Below, piece after piece: positions 54,070 to 63,497 of a DNA stretch of 64,000 nt. The stretch lies in NCBI GenBank assembly GCA_002493905.1, contig DLAJ01000002.1, positions 1-64,000 of the forward strand, read 5' to 3'. The stretch is from Lachnospiraceae bacterium UBA7050 (lineage in GTDB: Bacteria; Bacillota; Clostridia; Lachnospirales; Lachnospiraceae). Every line of letters starts with the position of its first letter. The stretch's first letter is position 1. The translations under genes were made by a program, and so were the position numbers. The notes below the pieces were generated by a model. It saw only the letters and a program-made list of their open reading frames with translations, did not search any database and was not told where the DNA came from.

Positions 54070-55606
54070 AAAACAAATAGCCACTAAAAGTAGCATTATA
54101 AGTGTGAGTATGCAATTACTGACAATAGCAGTCACATTTATAATCAGAAAAATATTTATATGTTATATAGGAATTGTTTACTTAGGACTCACTACAGTTT
54201 TGACAGATGTATTAAATATGCTGTCATTGTCTGAATTAGGAGTGCAAAGTGCTATAGTCTTTAGATTATATAAACCATTGATAGACAATGATCAAAAGAC
54301 AATCAATGAGATAATGTTATTGCTAAAAAGAATATATAAAGCGATAGGGCTGTTTATTTTTGGGACAGGTGTGATATTATTACCATGCTTAAAATATATG
54401 ATTAGCAATGTTAATATCTCTAATCAGGCAATTTATCTTTCATTTGTTATTTTGCTTGTAGCTACATGTAGTTCATATTTTTTATCATATAGACGAGCCT
54501 TAATATACGCGGATCAAAAGCATTATATTATCTCACTTGCAGATGGAATTGTTTCCATATTATGTGGTATTTTGAGAATTATAATTATTATTGTGTTTAA
54601 TAGCCTTTATTTTTATCTGTTTGTTTCGCTTGTTCAAAATATAGCATCCAATATACTTTTAGAACGCTACTGTAAAAAACATTATAGGTGGTTGCGCACT
54701 CAAGGAGAAATAAGGAGTGCATTAAGGAGAAGTATTTATAATGACACTAAAAATGTGTTTGCTAGTAAATTGGCCGGCTTTGTATATGGTTCAACGGATA
54801 ATTTGATTATATCAGCATTTATCAGCACAGTTATGATAGGTTATATCGGAAATTATAAAAGTGTTACAAATGTTATAAAAATAGTGATGAATTATATGTT
54901 TTTGCCTATACAACCAATGATTGGAAATTATTTAGAAACCGAGAAGAAATCCGCGTCACGTATACTGTATGATAAATATTTGTTTATAAGATATATTGTG
55001 GCTTGTGTCCTTTTGATTCCGTTATTATTACTAACTCAGGGGATAATAAAAGCTTGGTTGGGAGCACAATATTTGCTAGAGTGGGACATCATATTTTTAA
55101 TAATAACCGATCTGTATTTTTCCTGTATTCAAGGACCGGCAGGAGAGTATATTACTGCGTTGGGATGGTTTCGATTTGACAGAAATATAAGCTTGATTGG
55201 AGCTGCTGCTAATTTATTATTTTCGCTGAGTTTGATTCATGAATGGGGGATAAAAGGGGTGCTGATAGGTACAATCATTAGCCAAATGATAATGTGGCAA
55301 GGGAAAGTGTTTGTGATTTTAAATAAATTTTTTCACTTTTCTAAAAAAGAGATAATAAAAAATTATTTGACAGAGATTTTTAGAATATTATTATTTGGAA
55401 TCATTTTTATAACTTGCAAAATCATTTTGGAGTGTATCAATCTGCCGGATAGTATTTGGGGATTGAGTTTACAGTTTGTTTTAATTGAAGTGGTGGTGGT
55501 TTTGCAGATAGTTCTTGTTCACATGAGATCACGTAAAAGAAAATATCTTGTCGAATTGTTTTGTGACATAAAAGAAATGCTGGAGTCTTTTAGGTTAAGC
55601 ATATGA
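54062..55606 (+). CDS. Polysaccharide flippase, Wzx/MATE-like
   Basis: 514 residues with about 12-14 helices. MNRKQIATKSSIISVSMQLLTI and the segment LGLTTVLTDVLNMLSLSELGVQSA are typical of oligosaccharide flippases, as is the C-terminal extension of helices. It moves lipid-linked repeat units across the membrane. The ATG overlaps the preceding gene by 8 nt; GAGAAGG precedes it. Confidence 0.92.
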   Translation: MNRKQIATKSSIISVSMQLLTIAVTFIIRKIFICYIGIVYLGLTTVLTDVLNMLSLSELGVQSAIVFRLYKPLIDNDQKTINEIMLLLKRIYKAIGLFIFGTGVILLPCLKYMISNVNISNQAIYLSFVILLVATCSSYFLSYRRALIYADQKHYIISLADGIVSILCGILRIIIIIVFNSLYFYLFVSLVQNIASNILLERYCKKHYRWLRTQGEIRSALRRSIYNDTKNVFASKLAGFVYGSTDNLIISAFISTVMIGYIGNYKSVTNVIKIVMNYMFLPIQPMIGNYLETEKKSASRILYDKYLFIRYIVACVLLIPLLLLTQGIIKAWLGAQYLLEWDIIFLIITDLYFSCIQGPAGEYITALGWFRFDRNISLIGAAANLLFSLSLIHEWGIKGVLIGTIISQMIMWQGKVFVILNKFFHFSKKEIIKNYLTEIFRILLFGIIFITCKIILECINLPDSIWGLSLQFVLIEVVVVLQIVLVHMRSRKRKYLVELFCDIKEMLESFRLSI

Positions 55607-55661
55607 GTGAGTAAGTTAATAAAGGTTTGAGCAGAGAATTATTGTGCGGAAAGGATTACAT

Positions 55662-56690
55662 ATGATTGTAATTGTCTTTGCGTGGATAATACTAATTTTA
55701 ATTGGGATAAAACCGGCAGAAGAATGTTTCAATGTGGGATTTGGCAGGACAAATTCTATGGCCTTAAGAGGAATCTGTTCTATTGAAATTATGTTAGGGC
55801 ACATTGGATTAGCAACGGGTTCCGTGATATTGTATCCAAATAGAAAAGCGGGCGTTTTGGTTGTTGGTATTTTTTTTGCCCTTTCTGGGTACGGTTTAAT
55901 GTATAGTGTATCAAATAAACCACATTATCTGTCGAACTTTTTTAGAAAGAGAATATTGATTAACTTGCTGCTGCCGGCATATATTGTTTTTATTGCGGGA
56001 GAGATCACTAGAAGTATCTTAGGCGAAGAAGGTACAGAATTAGCGAATGTGGCAGAAATAATACCATTTTTTAGAGAGACTAATTGGTATGTATGGGAAA
56101 TAGCTGGTTTATATATTTGTTTTTTTATTTGTGCTATGATTGATAAAAGTTTAATAAAGAGTCATTACTATTTGGGAATTGGAACATTGATATTTGTTTG
56201 TATTGCTTTTGGCATGGGAATAGATAATCCGTGGTATGGAAGTACATTTTGTTTTTGGGTTGGAATTTTGTATTACATAAAGAAAGAGGTTTTTATAAAA
56301 TGGTTTGTCAGTAATCATTTTCTATTAAAGATGTTTGCATGCGGCGCGCTTTTGCTAATGGCAATTGTCTGCTTTTTTCTGTATGGAGGAATTGTTGGAA
56401 ATCTGATCGCACGAAATGTTGCATCAGTAGTTTTTGTAATCCTCGTTCTTATGTGTCTGCATAGGTATAGCATTGGTAATGCGGTCTCTGGATGGTTAGG
56501 AAAATATTCTTATGAGATATATTTGATACATCCTCTTTTGATCAAGATAATGAGGCCATGGATTAGGAACGATGTGATTTATGCATGGGCAGTTATTGCA
56601 AGTACCGTCTTGATTTCTTTTGTATATGGAGAGGTCTTGAGGAAAATTATGAAATATGGAGATCGGTTATGGATTTGTAAAACGAATTGA
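55662..56690 (+). CDS. Membrane acyltransferase (AT3 family)
   Basis: 342 residues with about 10 helices. The AT3 signature is visible: SMALRGICSIEIMLGHIG (Arg-Gly and His), FFALSGYGLMYS, and the late SYEIYLIHPLL. It probably acetylates the glycan or its lipid-linked precursor. The start at 55662 has AAAGGA; a GTG at 55644 is less likely. Base composition begins to rise here relative to the glycan core. Confidence 0.9.
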   Translation: MIVIVFAWIILILIGIKPAEECFNVGFGRTNSMALRGICSIEIMLGHIGLATGSVILYPNRKAGVLVVGIFFALSGYGLMYSVSNKPHYLSNFFRKRILINLLLPAYIVFIAGEITRSILGEEGTELANVAEIIPFFRETNWYVWEIAGLYICFFICAMIDKSLIKSHYYLGIGTLIFVCIAFGMGIDNPWYGSTFCFWVGILYYIKKEVFIKWFVSNHFLLKMFACGALLLMAIVCFFLYGGIVGNLIARNVASVVFVILVLMCLHRYSIGNAVSGWLGKYSYEIYLIHPLLIKIMRPWIRNDVIYAWAVIASTVLISFVYGEVLRKIMKYGDRLWICKTN

Positions 56691-56894
56691 AAACAAAAGC
56701 CGGCAGTATTTGAACTTAATTGAGCCACAATATAAAATAGAAAAGGAATGCTTCAAGTCTGTCACAAAGAAACAATTGATAGTGAGCCTGCGCTAAAATG
56801 CATGTTTACTTGAGGCGGAGCAATACAAATATAATAAAAGAAACTGTCAGGAATCATATACCATTTGTGTGAGGGATGCTATAAGGAACTATCC

Positions 56895-57441
56895 ATGTTG
56901 GATTATGATATGCAAAATCAGGAGGAACTCAACAACATTATTTTTTTTGGAAACAGTATCTCTGATCAGGGACAGCGTTAGTTTGGGATATCGCTGTTTT
57001 CATGCAAAATATGCAAATGTAGATTGTGAAAGTATAGAGAAATTAGGGGAGGCATTCGGGAATACTTTTCAATACTTAAATGATTTGGAGCCGTTTAGCC
57101 AAAAAACGCTGTATAAAAAACACAAGGGCGGCATAAAAAATTTTGACCTCGGAAGAAAAAATATTGCGTTGTTTCTTTTGTATAATAGAACATCAGAGGA
57201 CGAGAAGGTCAGGATTCATAAAGAAAAAGAGGATAAAAAGTATGATGGAATAGTCGGGCTATATAAGAGATATAATATTGAACAAAAAGTCTTGAATGAA
57301 GTAAAAGAAAAAGTAAGCGAAATAAAAGAGCTGTTAAGGGTGTTAAGCGCTGGCAATGGGGAGTGGGTAAAGGCTTTTAGGGTGTTATTCAATTACGCAT
57401 TAAAAGAAAAAGGCTGGGGAGATAAGGTGGAAAATCTTTGA
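56895..57441 (+). pseudogene. Unknown gene split by a probable frameshift in a T8 run
   Basis: A frame from ATG 56895 (MLDYDMQNQEELNNIIFF) runs into a run of eight T at 56941-56948 and stops about 30 nt later. A second frame continues from the same point (LETVSLIRDSVSLGYRC...) to 57441 for about 165 residues, with a charged helical C-terminal part. Removing one T joins them into a protein of about 181 residues. The product is not recognised. It could be a true pseudogene, a phase-variable gene, or a sequencing error in the homopolymer. Confidence 0.55.
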
Positions 57442-57697
57442 TATTGTAATAATTTTATTGCAGTTATCGCGCCGACAATGTGAAATATTTTTAGGGCCGG
57501 TATACCAGAGGCATGAAAGCAGTATGTAGAGCCATATCAATGCAGTTTTCCACTTGCCGCAAAGCACAACTGATCTGTGTTGCACTTTGCGGCGGAGCAG
57601 TAGATGCTGTTTGGCGTTAAATGGTTGTTACAACGAATCGTGCGGCACATTCCGAGTTGTGAGTAAGAAGCCTGCCAAATGATTTCTGCATGTATGC

Positions 57698-58165
57698 TCA
57701 AAGTTTCGTCCGCTCAGCCTCGAACTGTGCCAGTTTTGCCTTGAGAGCAGCTTCGCGCTGCTGGTATTCGGCTATGAGCTGCCGATCTTGGGCTTCGCGC
57801 TGTTGGTACTCGGCTATGCGCTGCTGATTTTGGGCTTTACGCTGTTGATACTCGGCTATGCGCTGCTGATGTTCTGCTTCAAGCTGCTGATATTCGGCTA
57901 TGCGCTGTTGATACTCGGCTTCGCGCTGCCGCCACTCTTCCTCAAGGCGCTTTTTAGTGGCCGCTGCTTCCCATTGGCGGCGTATTTGCTCGGCAAGTTC
58001 GCGGTTTTCTAAGACGATATCAAGGGCGTCGGCGACTTTTTGGTATAAAGGATCATCTTCTGTAACCATATAAAGTTTTGTAACAATCATAAAAAAATTC
58101 TCCTATGTAGTGGCGCGGAAGACGGTAGCCTTGAGGCGGGGATCATGCCGTCAGTTTGCTTTGTT
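57698..58165 (-). pseudogene. 5'-truncated copy of an Rpn-family transposase/nuclease gene
   Basis: On the minus strand an open frame of 130 codons (58090-57698) encodes only the C-terminal tail of the neighbouring Rpn protein: LYQKVADALDIVLENRELAEQIRRQWEA and then Gln/Arg-rich heptads (EYQQRIAEYQQ). Nucleotide similarity to the intact copy continues upstream of that start to about 58165 with frame-breaking changes, then stops. The heptad region is longer than in the intact gene. Confidence 0.8.
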
Positions 58166-58212
58166 TATAGGCGCACAAAATGGATGCTCGTTACTTGTGG
58201 CGGGGCGTTTGA

Positions 58213-59130
58213 CTAGGATTGCCGCTCCGCCTGTTCCGTCTCGAACTGTGCAAGTTTTGCTTTCAGAGCAGCTTCGCGCTGCAGGTATTCAGCTTCGCGC
58301 TGCTGGTATTCGGCTATGCGCTGCTGATCTTGGGCTATGCGCTGCTGATACTCGGCTTCGCGCTGTCGCTGTTCTTCCTCGAGGCGCTTTCTTGTGGCCT
58401 CCGCTTCCCATTGACGGCGTATTTGCTCGGCAAGTTCGCGGTTTTCTGAAATCAGATAAAGAGCATCGGCGACTTTTTGAAATAAAATATCTTCTTTTGC
58501 AATCATATAAAACTCCTCCCATGTAGTGGCGCGGAAGGCGGCAGCCCAGAGATGAAGGAGGTGCCGTCTGTCCGCTTTGTTTGCAAGCCCCGCCTGCGTC
58601 AGATCAAGAACCGAGAGGCGGAACTTAGTGGTGTAAATGGTGTGTGTATGCTGCTCCGTCAGATAATAGTGGCTGTAAAACTGTTTTGGCATTCCGTCCA
58701 GACTGAAGTTTAGGATTCCGATATGGTGAACAGGGAGGACGGAAAGATAATCCTGCCCTTTCGAAACATTGTCAAAGCTCCTGCAGAGATAGAACAGGGA
58801 GCGTTCCGGCCAGTTATGCTCGTTTTTGACCTGCATTTCCAAATTGAGAATCTGTCTGTTATTCAGAATCAATTTGACGTCTAGGATGTTACCTTTATCC
58901 GTGACGACCGTACCGGGATCTATAGTATTCGTGATAGCGACGGAGTGGATAGCGTCAGGAGGCAGGCTGAGCAGGCTGCTAAGCAAAGCGCACAGAATAT
59001 CCTCATTTTTTTGAAGGAGGATTTTGAATAGATAGTCGTTGGTGAGGGTGAAGGCTAATTTTCCTGTCCGCTTTTCTAAAGGAACATAGACCAATGGCGT
59101 ATGAAGAGAGATATAGGGTGGTTTAGACAT
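58213..59130 (-). CDS. Rpn-family recombination-promoting nuclease/putative transposase
   Basis: 305 residues. The N-terminal PD-(D/E)XK domain (about 25-200) has TNDYLFKILLQ and the active-site pattern GNILDVKLIL (Asp84) with LNLEMQV (Glu98, Gln100). The C-terminal tail (about 240-305) is a Gln/Arg/Glu-rich coiled coil with repeated EYQQR units. Rpn proteins promote RecA-independent recombination in Escherichia coli. The start at 59130 has AAAGGAG; upstream codons to 59283 are not needed. A decayed partial copy follows directly downstream. Confidence 0.9.
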   Translation of the reverse strand: MSKPPYISLHTPLVYVPLEKRTGKLAFTLTNDYLFKILLQKNEDILCALLSSLLSLPPDAIHSVAITNTIDPGTVVTDKGNILDVKLILNNRQILNLEMQVKNEHNWPERSLFYLCRSFDNVSKGQDYLSVLPVHHIGILNFSLDGMPKQFYSHYYLTEQHTHTIYTTKFRLSVLDLTQAGLANKADRRHLLHLWAAAFRATTWEEFYMIAKEDILFQKVADALYLISENRELAEQIRRQWEAEATRKRLEEEQRQREAEYQQRIAQDQQRIAEYQQREAEYLQREAALKAKLAQFETEQAERQS

Positions 59131-59209
59131 GAAAGTTCTCCTTTCGGGAAATGAAAAAAAAGAATAAATAGAAACGTACAGAATGGTATGAACTACATGG
59201 AGAAAGGAT

Positions 59210-59308
59210 ATGAGCAGAACTGCTGGATGGCAGGAAAGGCTCTTTGATAATATGACTATAACAGAAGACAATTTGTTTGGCAAGCTGAAATATCAGGGAA
59301 ATGAATGA
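59210..59308 (+). CDS. Possible small ORF before the polytopic membrane protein
   Basis: 32 codons (MSRTAGWQERLFDNMTITED...) whose TGA overlaps the ATG of the next gene as ATGA. AGAAAGG upstream is close to the start (2-nt spacing), which weakens the case. Nothing in the peptide is recognised. Confidence 0.3.
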   Translation: MSRTAGWQERLFDNMTITEDNLFGKLKYQGNE

Positions 59309-60741
59309 TTATGCTTAAAGAAGGTAAAATGATGGTACTCGTTTTTTTCATTATCTATATGCTGCTGCCGTTTACGGGGGATTTGATGAACCCATGGATT
59401 CTGGCGGTACTGATTGCCGCGGCCGGATTGGCGGCGGTTGTCGCTTCCGGAAAGGGAAGAAACATGCTGGCGCCGGAACGCTTTCATCAGGAGCTGTGGA
59501 TGGGTGCTGCGGCGGTGTTATCGTTTGGCATGGCGGCCGCCTGTGAAAACGGCGCATTTGGAACGAACCGCGGCGGAGAGATTTTTGTATATGTAGGATT
59601 GCTTGCAGCGCTTTTTTATGTCATGCGCGTGCAGGATACCATCAGAATGGCGCAATTTGATCTTGTATTCTATATTGGAAGTGTAATCCTGCTGCTCTAT
59701 CTGGTTTCGTATGCAGTTGCGGCGGACATGCTTCTTGTGCCTGTCTGTCTGCTGTCCGATCAAACGGTCACGGATGCGGTCGGAATTGTAAATGCAATGA
59801 TTGCCGTGTGGGGATTCTGTCGGGAAAAAGAGCGCATGAGAAGGGCAATGTACTGTGCGGGCGGAGTGGTCGCATTTTTGGTCGTCGCTTTGAATGATAC
59901 GCCGGGCATGATGATTCTGCTGTTAGCCGGAATTTATGGATTCATATTGACGATGCCGCCGGGAGAAGTATATATCAAGCGGGGGCTGTCTTTATTTATC
60001 GGGGCTGCGTTTCTTACGTGCAATCTATCCCTGATCTTGGACTATACGGAGCTTTTTCGGTTGAAAGGGCTTTCGTATTCGCTTCAGGGAAGTGTGCTTG
60101 CAGAATTGCTGCTCAGCGTGTTTACGCTTTATGTGGTCAGTATCTGGGACAGGCTGAAAGAAGACGGAGAACTGAATAAAAAGGGGCTGTCCCTGCTGCA
60201 AAAAAAGTTAAAAAAGCTGGCAGTTGTCGGAGGAAAATTATTTTTGGTGCTCCTTTTATTTGGCGGAATTCACTTGTGGGTTGGACTGGACAATTTTATG
60301 CTGCTTTTTTTCGGGGAGAAATGGGCTGTAATGCAGGAGGGAATCATCCTTTCTGTGCTTGCGGATTGGGTCATCAGGATAAGCGGGGCACTTGCCGGGC
60401 TGTGGAAAGGGAATGTGCTTGCGTGCTGTTTTCAGGCGGGGGGCGTTATCGGTCTGTTGATCGGGACGGCTGTAATCGCCTGGTCGCTGTGGCGGAGCAT
60501 AAACGGTTTGACAGCTCGAAAAAACATGAGACTGGCGGTTGTTGTCTGTGGGGAGATCTATGCGCTGATGCTGCTGGCACCTGTTTCACTGGAGCTGCTG
60601 CCGTTTTATGCGGTATGGATCTATCTTTTTATCTGTGACTTGCAGCCAAGGACTGGGAAGAAAGCGGCGCAGGAGGAAGCAGAGACAGCGCAAAACAGGG
60701 AGAGATATAGTTTCAATAGGGTAAAAAATTTGATTAAATAG
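59305..60741 (+). CDS. Polytopic membrane protein, possible glycan polymerase or ligase
   Basis: 478 residues with about 12 hydrophobic helices, a Lys/Leu-rich cytoplasmic loop (about 290-310) and a charged C-terminal tail. The number and spacing of helices are compatible with the O-antigen polymerase/ligase superfamily, but no diagnostic loop motif is visible. Its place at the end of the glycan region supports such a role. The ATG at 59305 has AGGGAA upstream; 59329 is an alternative start. Confidence 0.6.
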   Translation: MIMLKEGKMMVLVFFIIYMLLPFTGDLMNPWILAVLIAAAGLAAVVASGKGRNMLAPERFHQELWMGAAAVLSFGMAAACENGAFGTNRGGEIFVYVGLLAALFYVMRVQDTIRMAQFDLVFYIGSVILLLYLVSYAVAADMLLVPVCLLSDQTVTDAVGIVNAMIAVWGFCREKERMRRAMYCAGGVVAFLVVALNDTPGMMILLLAGIYGFILTMPPGEVYIKRGLSLFIGAAFLTCNLSLILDYTELFRLKGLSYSLQGSVLAELLLSVFTLYVVSIWDRLKEDGELNKKGLSLLQKKLKKLAVVGGKLFLVLLLFGGIHLWVGLDNFMLLFFGEKWAVMQEGIILSVLADWVIRISGALAGLWKGNVLACCFQAGGVIGLLIGTAVIAWSLWRSINGLTARKNMRLAVVVCGEIYALMLLAPVSLELLPFYAVWIYLFICDLQPRTGKKAAQEEAETAQNRERYSFNRVKNLIK

Positions 60742-60939
60742 ACAGTAGAAGAATATATGCTGACTTACAAAAATGTAAGCGAGCTGATAGAGAAGGTGAA
60801 ATAAACGAAAATAACGGATTTCGCTTTAGGTCTTTACTTTTCTGCATGAATCATATAAAATACGGGTATATTAGGTTTCAGCTTAGAGCTGTGTGAAAAG
60901 GGTATTTTCTGCAGCACTATGCGCAAAGATATGAAAAAG

Positions 60940-61325
60940 ACAAAGCGATGATAAAGAGAGTACATGGGAGAGCAGCTCTCCAGAGAAGGTTCCGGGCGGT
61001 GGACAGCAGACGGCGCACAACGGGTGCGTTCATGGCACGCCGCGGCTGAGAGGAACCGGGCGGTATCCCGTGGAACATGGCTTTTGAGCAGCGCACCGAA
61101 CCGGCATAAAAATATGGTGGATATACTGATTCCACCGGCGCTTCCGCAGAGAAAAGAGACGTATGCCGGTAAGACTGCGACAGGTCCGCCTGTTACAGCG
61201 GCAGGGTACAATCTTTCTTAAGACGGTACCTGACGAGGCGTTTCCCGTAAGGGAATGCGAATAGAAGTGGTAACACGGACTGCAGCAGGTTCGTCTTCTG
61301 ATCTGGATGGAAGACGGGCTTTTTT
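60940..61325 (+). promoter_or_regulatory. T-box leader with Met (AUG) specifier, upstream of metG
   Basis: Stem I is readable. AGTA (60959-60962) lies opposite GAAC-ATG (61073-61079), forming the usual loop E next to the specifier, and CATGGGA (60963-60969) pairs with TCCCGTG (61066-61072). GGTTCC (60988-60993) pairs with GGAACC (61052-61057) in the distal part. The T-box sequence AGAAGTGGTAACACGG (61263-61278) holds TGGT (61268-61271) for the ACCA end of tRNA-Met. The terminator stem is 61288-61298 with 61310-61320, followed by a T-run. Uncharged tRNA-Met should stabilise the antiterminator and turn on metG. No firm promoter was identified; an AT-rich TATAAA near 60850 is possible. Confidence 0.9.
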
Positions 61326-61430
61326 GTTTTATTTCCTTATATGAAACGGACAGCCCACAGACAGCTCGGACATTGCGGAGGAATATGCACCGGCGCGTAA
61401 GCGCTGTGTGCCATTACAAGGAGGAACAGA

Positions 61431-63485
61431 ATGAATAAGGGCAAGTATTACATCACAACGGCGATCGCCTATACATCGGGGAAACCGCATATCGGCAATA
61501 GCTACGAGATCGTTCTGGCTGACAGCATCGCCAGATTTAAGAGGAAGGACGGCTATGACGTCTTTTTTCAGACCGGGACCGACGAGCATGGACAAAAGAT
61601 CGAATTGAAGGCAAAAGAGGCAGGCGTTACACCGAAAGTGTTCGTGGATCATGTGGCCGGACAGATTCGTGAAATCTGCGACAATCTGGATACGTCCTAT
61701 GATAAATTTATCAGAACGACCGATGAGGCGCATGAGCGTCAGGTACAGAAAATATTCAAACGCCTTTATGATCAGGGAGACATCTATAAAGGTTCCTATG
61801 AGGGACTGTACTGTACGCCCTGTGAGTCGTTTTGGACGCAGTCCCAGCTCGTGGACGGCAAATGCCCTGACTGCGGACGCGAGGTCAAGCCGGCGAAAGA
61901 AGAAGCGTATTTCTTCAAAATGAGTAAATATGCCGACAGGCTGATTGCGCATATTGAATCGCACCCCGAATTTATCCAGCCCGTTTCGCGTAAAAACGAG
62001 ATGATGAATAATTTCCTGAAACCGGGTCTTCAGGATTTATGCGTTTCGAGAACTTCATTTACATGGGGGATTCCGGTTGACTTTGATGACAAGCATGTCG
62101 TTTATGTATGGCTGGACGCGCTTTCCAACTATATTACCGGAATCGGGTATGATGCGGAGGGAAATAGTACAGAACAGTATCAGAAGCTCTGGCCGGCGGA
62201 TCTGCATCTGATCGGTAAAGATATTATCCGCTTTCATACGATATACTGGCCGATTTTCCTTATGGCGCTGGGAGAGCCGCTTCCGAAACAGATATTTGGC
62301 CACCCGTGGCTGCTTCAGGGCGATGGGAAGATGAGCAAATCAAAGGGAAATGTCATTTATGCCGAGGACCTGATTCAATTCTTCGGTGTGGATGCCGTGC
62401 GCTATTTTGTACTTCACGAGATGCCGTTTGAGAATGACGGTGTGATTACATGGGACCTCATGGTAGAGCGGTTAAATTCCGATCTTGCAAATACACTCGG
62501 AAATCTGGTAAACCGGACGATTTCCATGAGCAATAAATATTTTGGCGGCGTAATGACCGACGGCGGAACGGGTGTGGACGAGGGCGCGCAGGATGTGGAC
62601 GATGAGCTTCGGCACACGGCGGTCAGCACTTACGAGCGTGTGGCGAAAAGGATGAACGAACTTCGTGTTGCCGACGCGATTACTGAGATTTTTACGCTTT
62701 TTAAGAGGTGTAATAAATATATTGACGAAACGATGCCGTGGGCGCTTGCGAAGGATGAGACAAAAAAGGCCCGTCTGCAGACGGTGCTTTATAATCTGGC
62801 GGAGGGTATTTTGATCGGGGCGTCGCTTTTAGAGCCGTTTATGCCTAAGACGGCGGTTAAGATTGCGGAGCAGTTTCATACGTCCCTCCGTCCATTCGAT
62901 ACACTTCAGAAATTTGGCCTGTATCCTTCCGGAACAAAAGTGGCGGAAACGCCGGAAATCCTGTTTGCCCGTCAGGACTTAAAAGAGGTTATGGAGCGGG
63001 TTGAAGCAATGATTGTTGAGCGAAAGAAGGAGGCGGGTGCGCAGAACGGCGTTGAGACAGGAAATCCGGCGCAGAAGGATGACATCGCGGCACAGGCAGA
63101 GGCGGCGGGTAATGGTGCCGGCGGCCTGCCGGAGCAGGACATTGATATAGAAGCGAAGCCGGAGATCACGTATGAGGATTTTGCAAAGCTGCAGTTTCAG
63201 GTGGGTGAGATTCTTGCCTGTGAGGAGGTCCCGAAGAGCAAAAAGCTTCTTTGTTCAAAAGTAAAGATCGGCTCGGAAGTGAAACAGATTGTGTCGGGGA
63301 TTAAACAGCATTATACGGCGCAGGAAATGGTTGGAAAAAAAGTGATGGTGTTGGTGAATTTGAAACCGGCAACGCTGGCAGGCGTGGTATCGGAGGGCAT
63401 GCTGTTATGCGCTGAGGATGCGGACGGGAAGCTTGCGCTGGTATCGCCGGAGAAGCCGATGCCGTCAGGCGCGGAAATCTGTTAG
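61431..63485 (+). CDS. metG: Methionyl-tRNA synthetase
   Basis: 684 residues. The class I synthetase core has the HIGH-type PHIGN at 19-23 and KMSKS at 300-304. A zinc knuckle with Cys128, Cys131 and the later CPDC is present. The anticodon-binding helices follow, and a C-terminal EMAP/Trbp111 tRNA-binding domain (about 580-684: YEDFAKLQFQVGEILACEEV, SEGMLLCAED) is separated by an acidic/Ala linker. It attaches methionine to tRNA-Met in the cytoplasm. Expression is controlled by the Met T-box just upstream. AAGGAGG precedes the ATG. Confidence 0.98.
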   Translation: MNKGKYYITTAIAYTSGKPHIGNSYEIVLADSIARFKRKDGYDVFFQTGTDEHGQKIELKAKEAGVTPKVFVDHVAGQIREICDNLDTSYDKFIRTTDEAHERQVQKIFKRLYDQGDIYKGSYEGLYCTPCESFWTQSQLVDGKCPDCGREVKPAKEEAYFFKMSKYADRLIAHIESHPEFIQPVSRKNEMMNNFLKPGLQDLCVSRTSFTWGIPVDFDDKHVVYVWLDALSNYITGIGYDAEGNSTEQYQKLWPADLHLIGKDIIRFHTIYWPIFLMALGEPLPKQIFGHPWLLQGDGKMSKSKGNVIYAEDLIQFFGVDAVRYFVLHEMPFENDGVITWDLMVERLNSDLANTLGNLVNRTISMSNKYFGGVMTDGGTGVDEGAQDVDDELRHTAVSTYERVAKRMNELRVADAITEIFTLFKRCNKYIDETMPWALAKDETKKARLQTVLYNLAEGILIGASLLEPFMPKTAVKIAEQFHTSLRPFDTLQKFGLYPSGTKVAETPEILFARQDLKEVMERVEAMIVERKKEAGAQNGVETGNPAQKDDIAAQAEAAGNGAGGLPEQDIDIEAKPEITYEDFAKLQFQVGEILACEEVPKSKKLLCSKVKIGSEVKQIVSGIKQHYTAQEMVGKKVMVLVNLKPATLAGVVSEGMLLCAEDADGKLALVSPEKPMPSGAEIC

Positions 63486-63497
63486 GAGGTGACAGTG

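Noticed and set aside
58110..58526. Plus-strand frames of Leu/Ala/Gly repeats opposite the Rpn tails
   Set aside because: They are antisense readings of the heptad repeats encoding Gln/Arg-rich coils.
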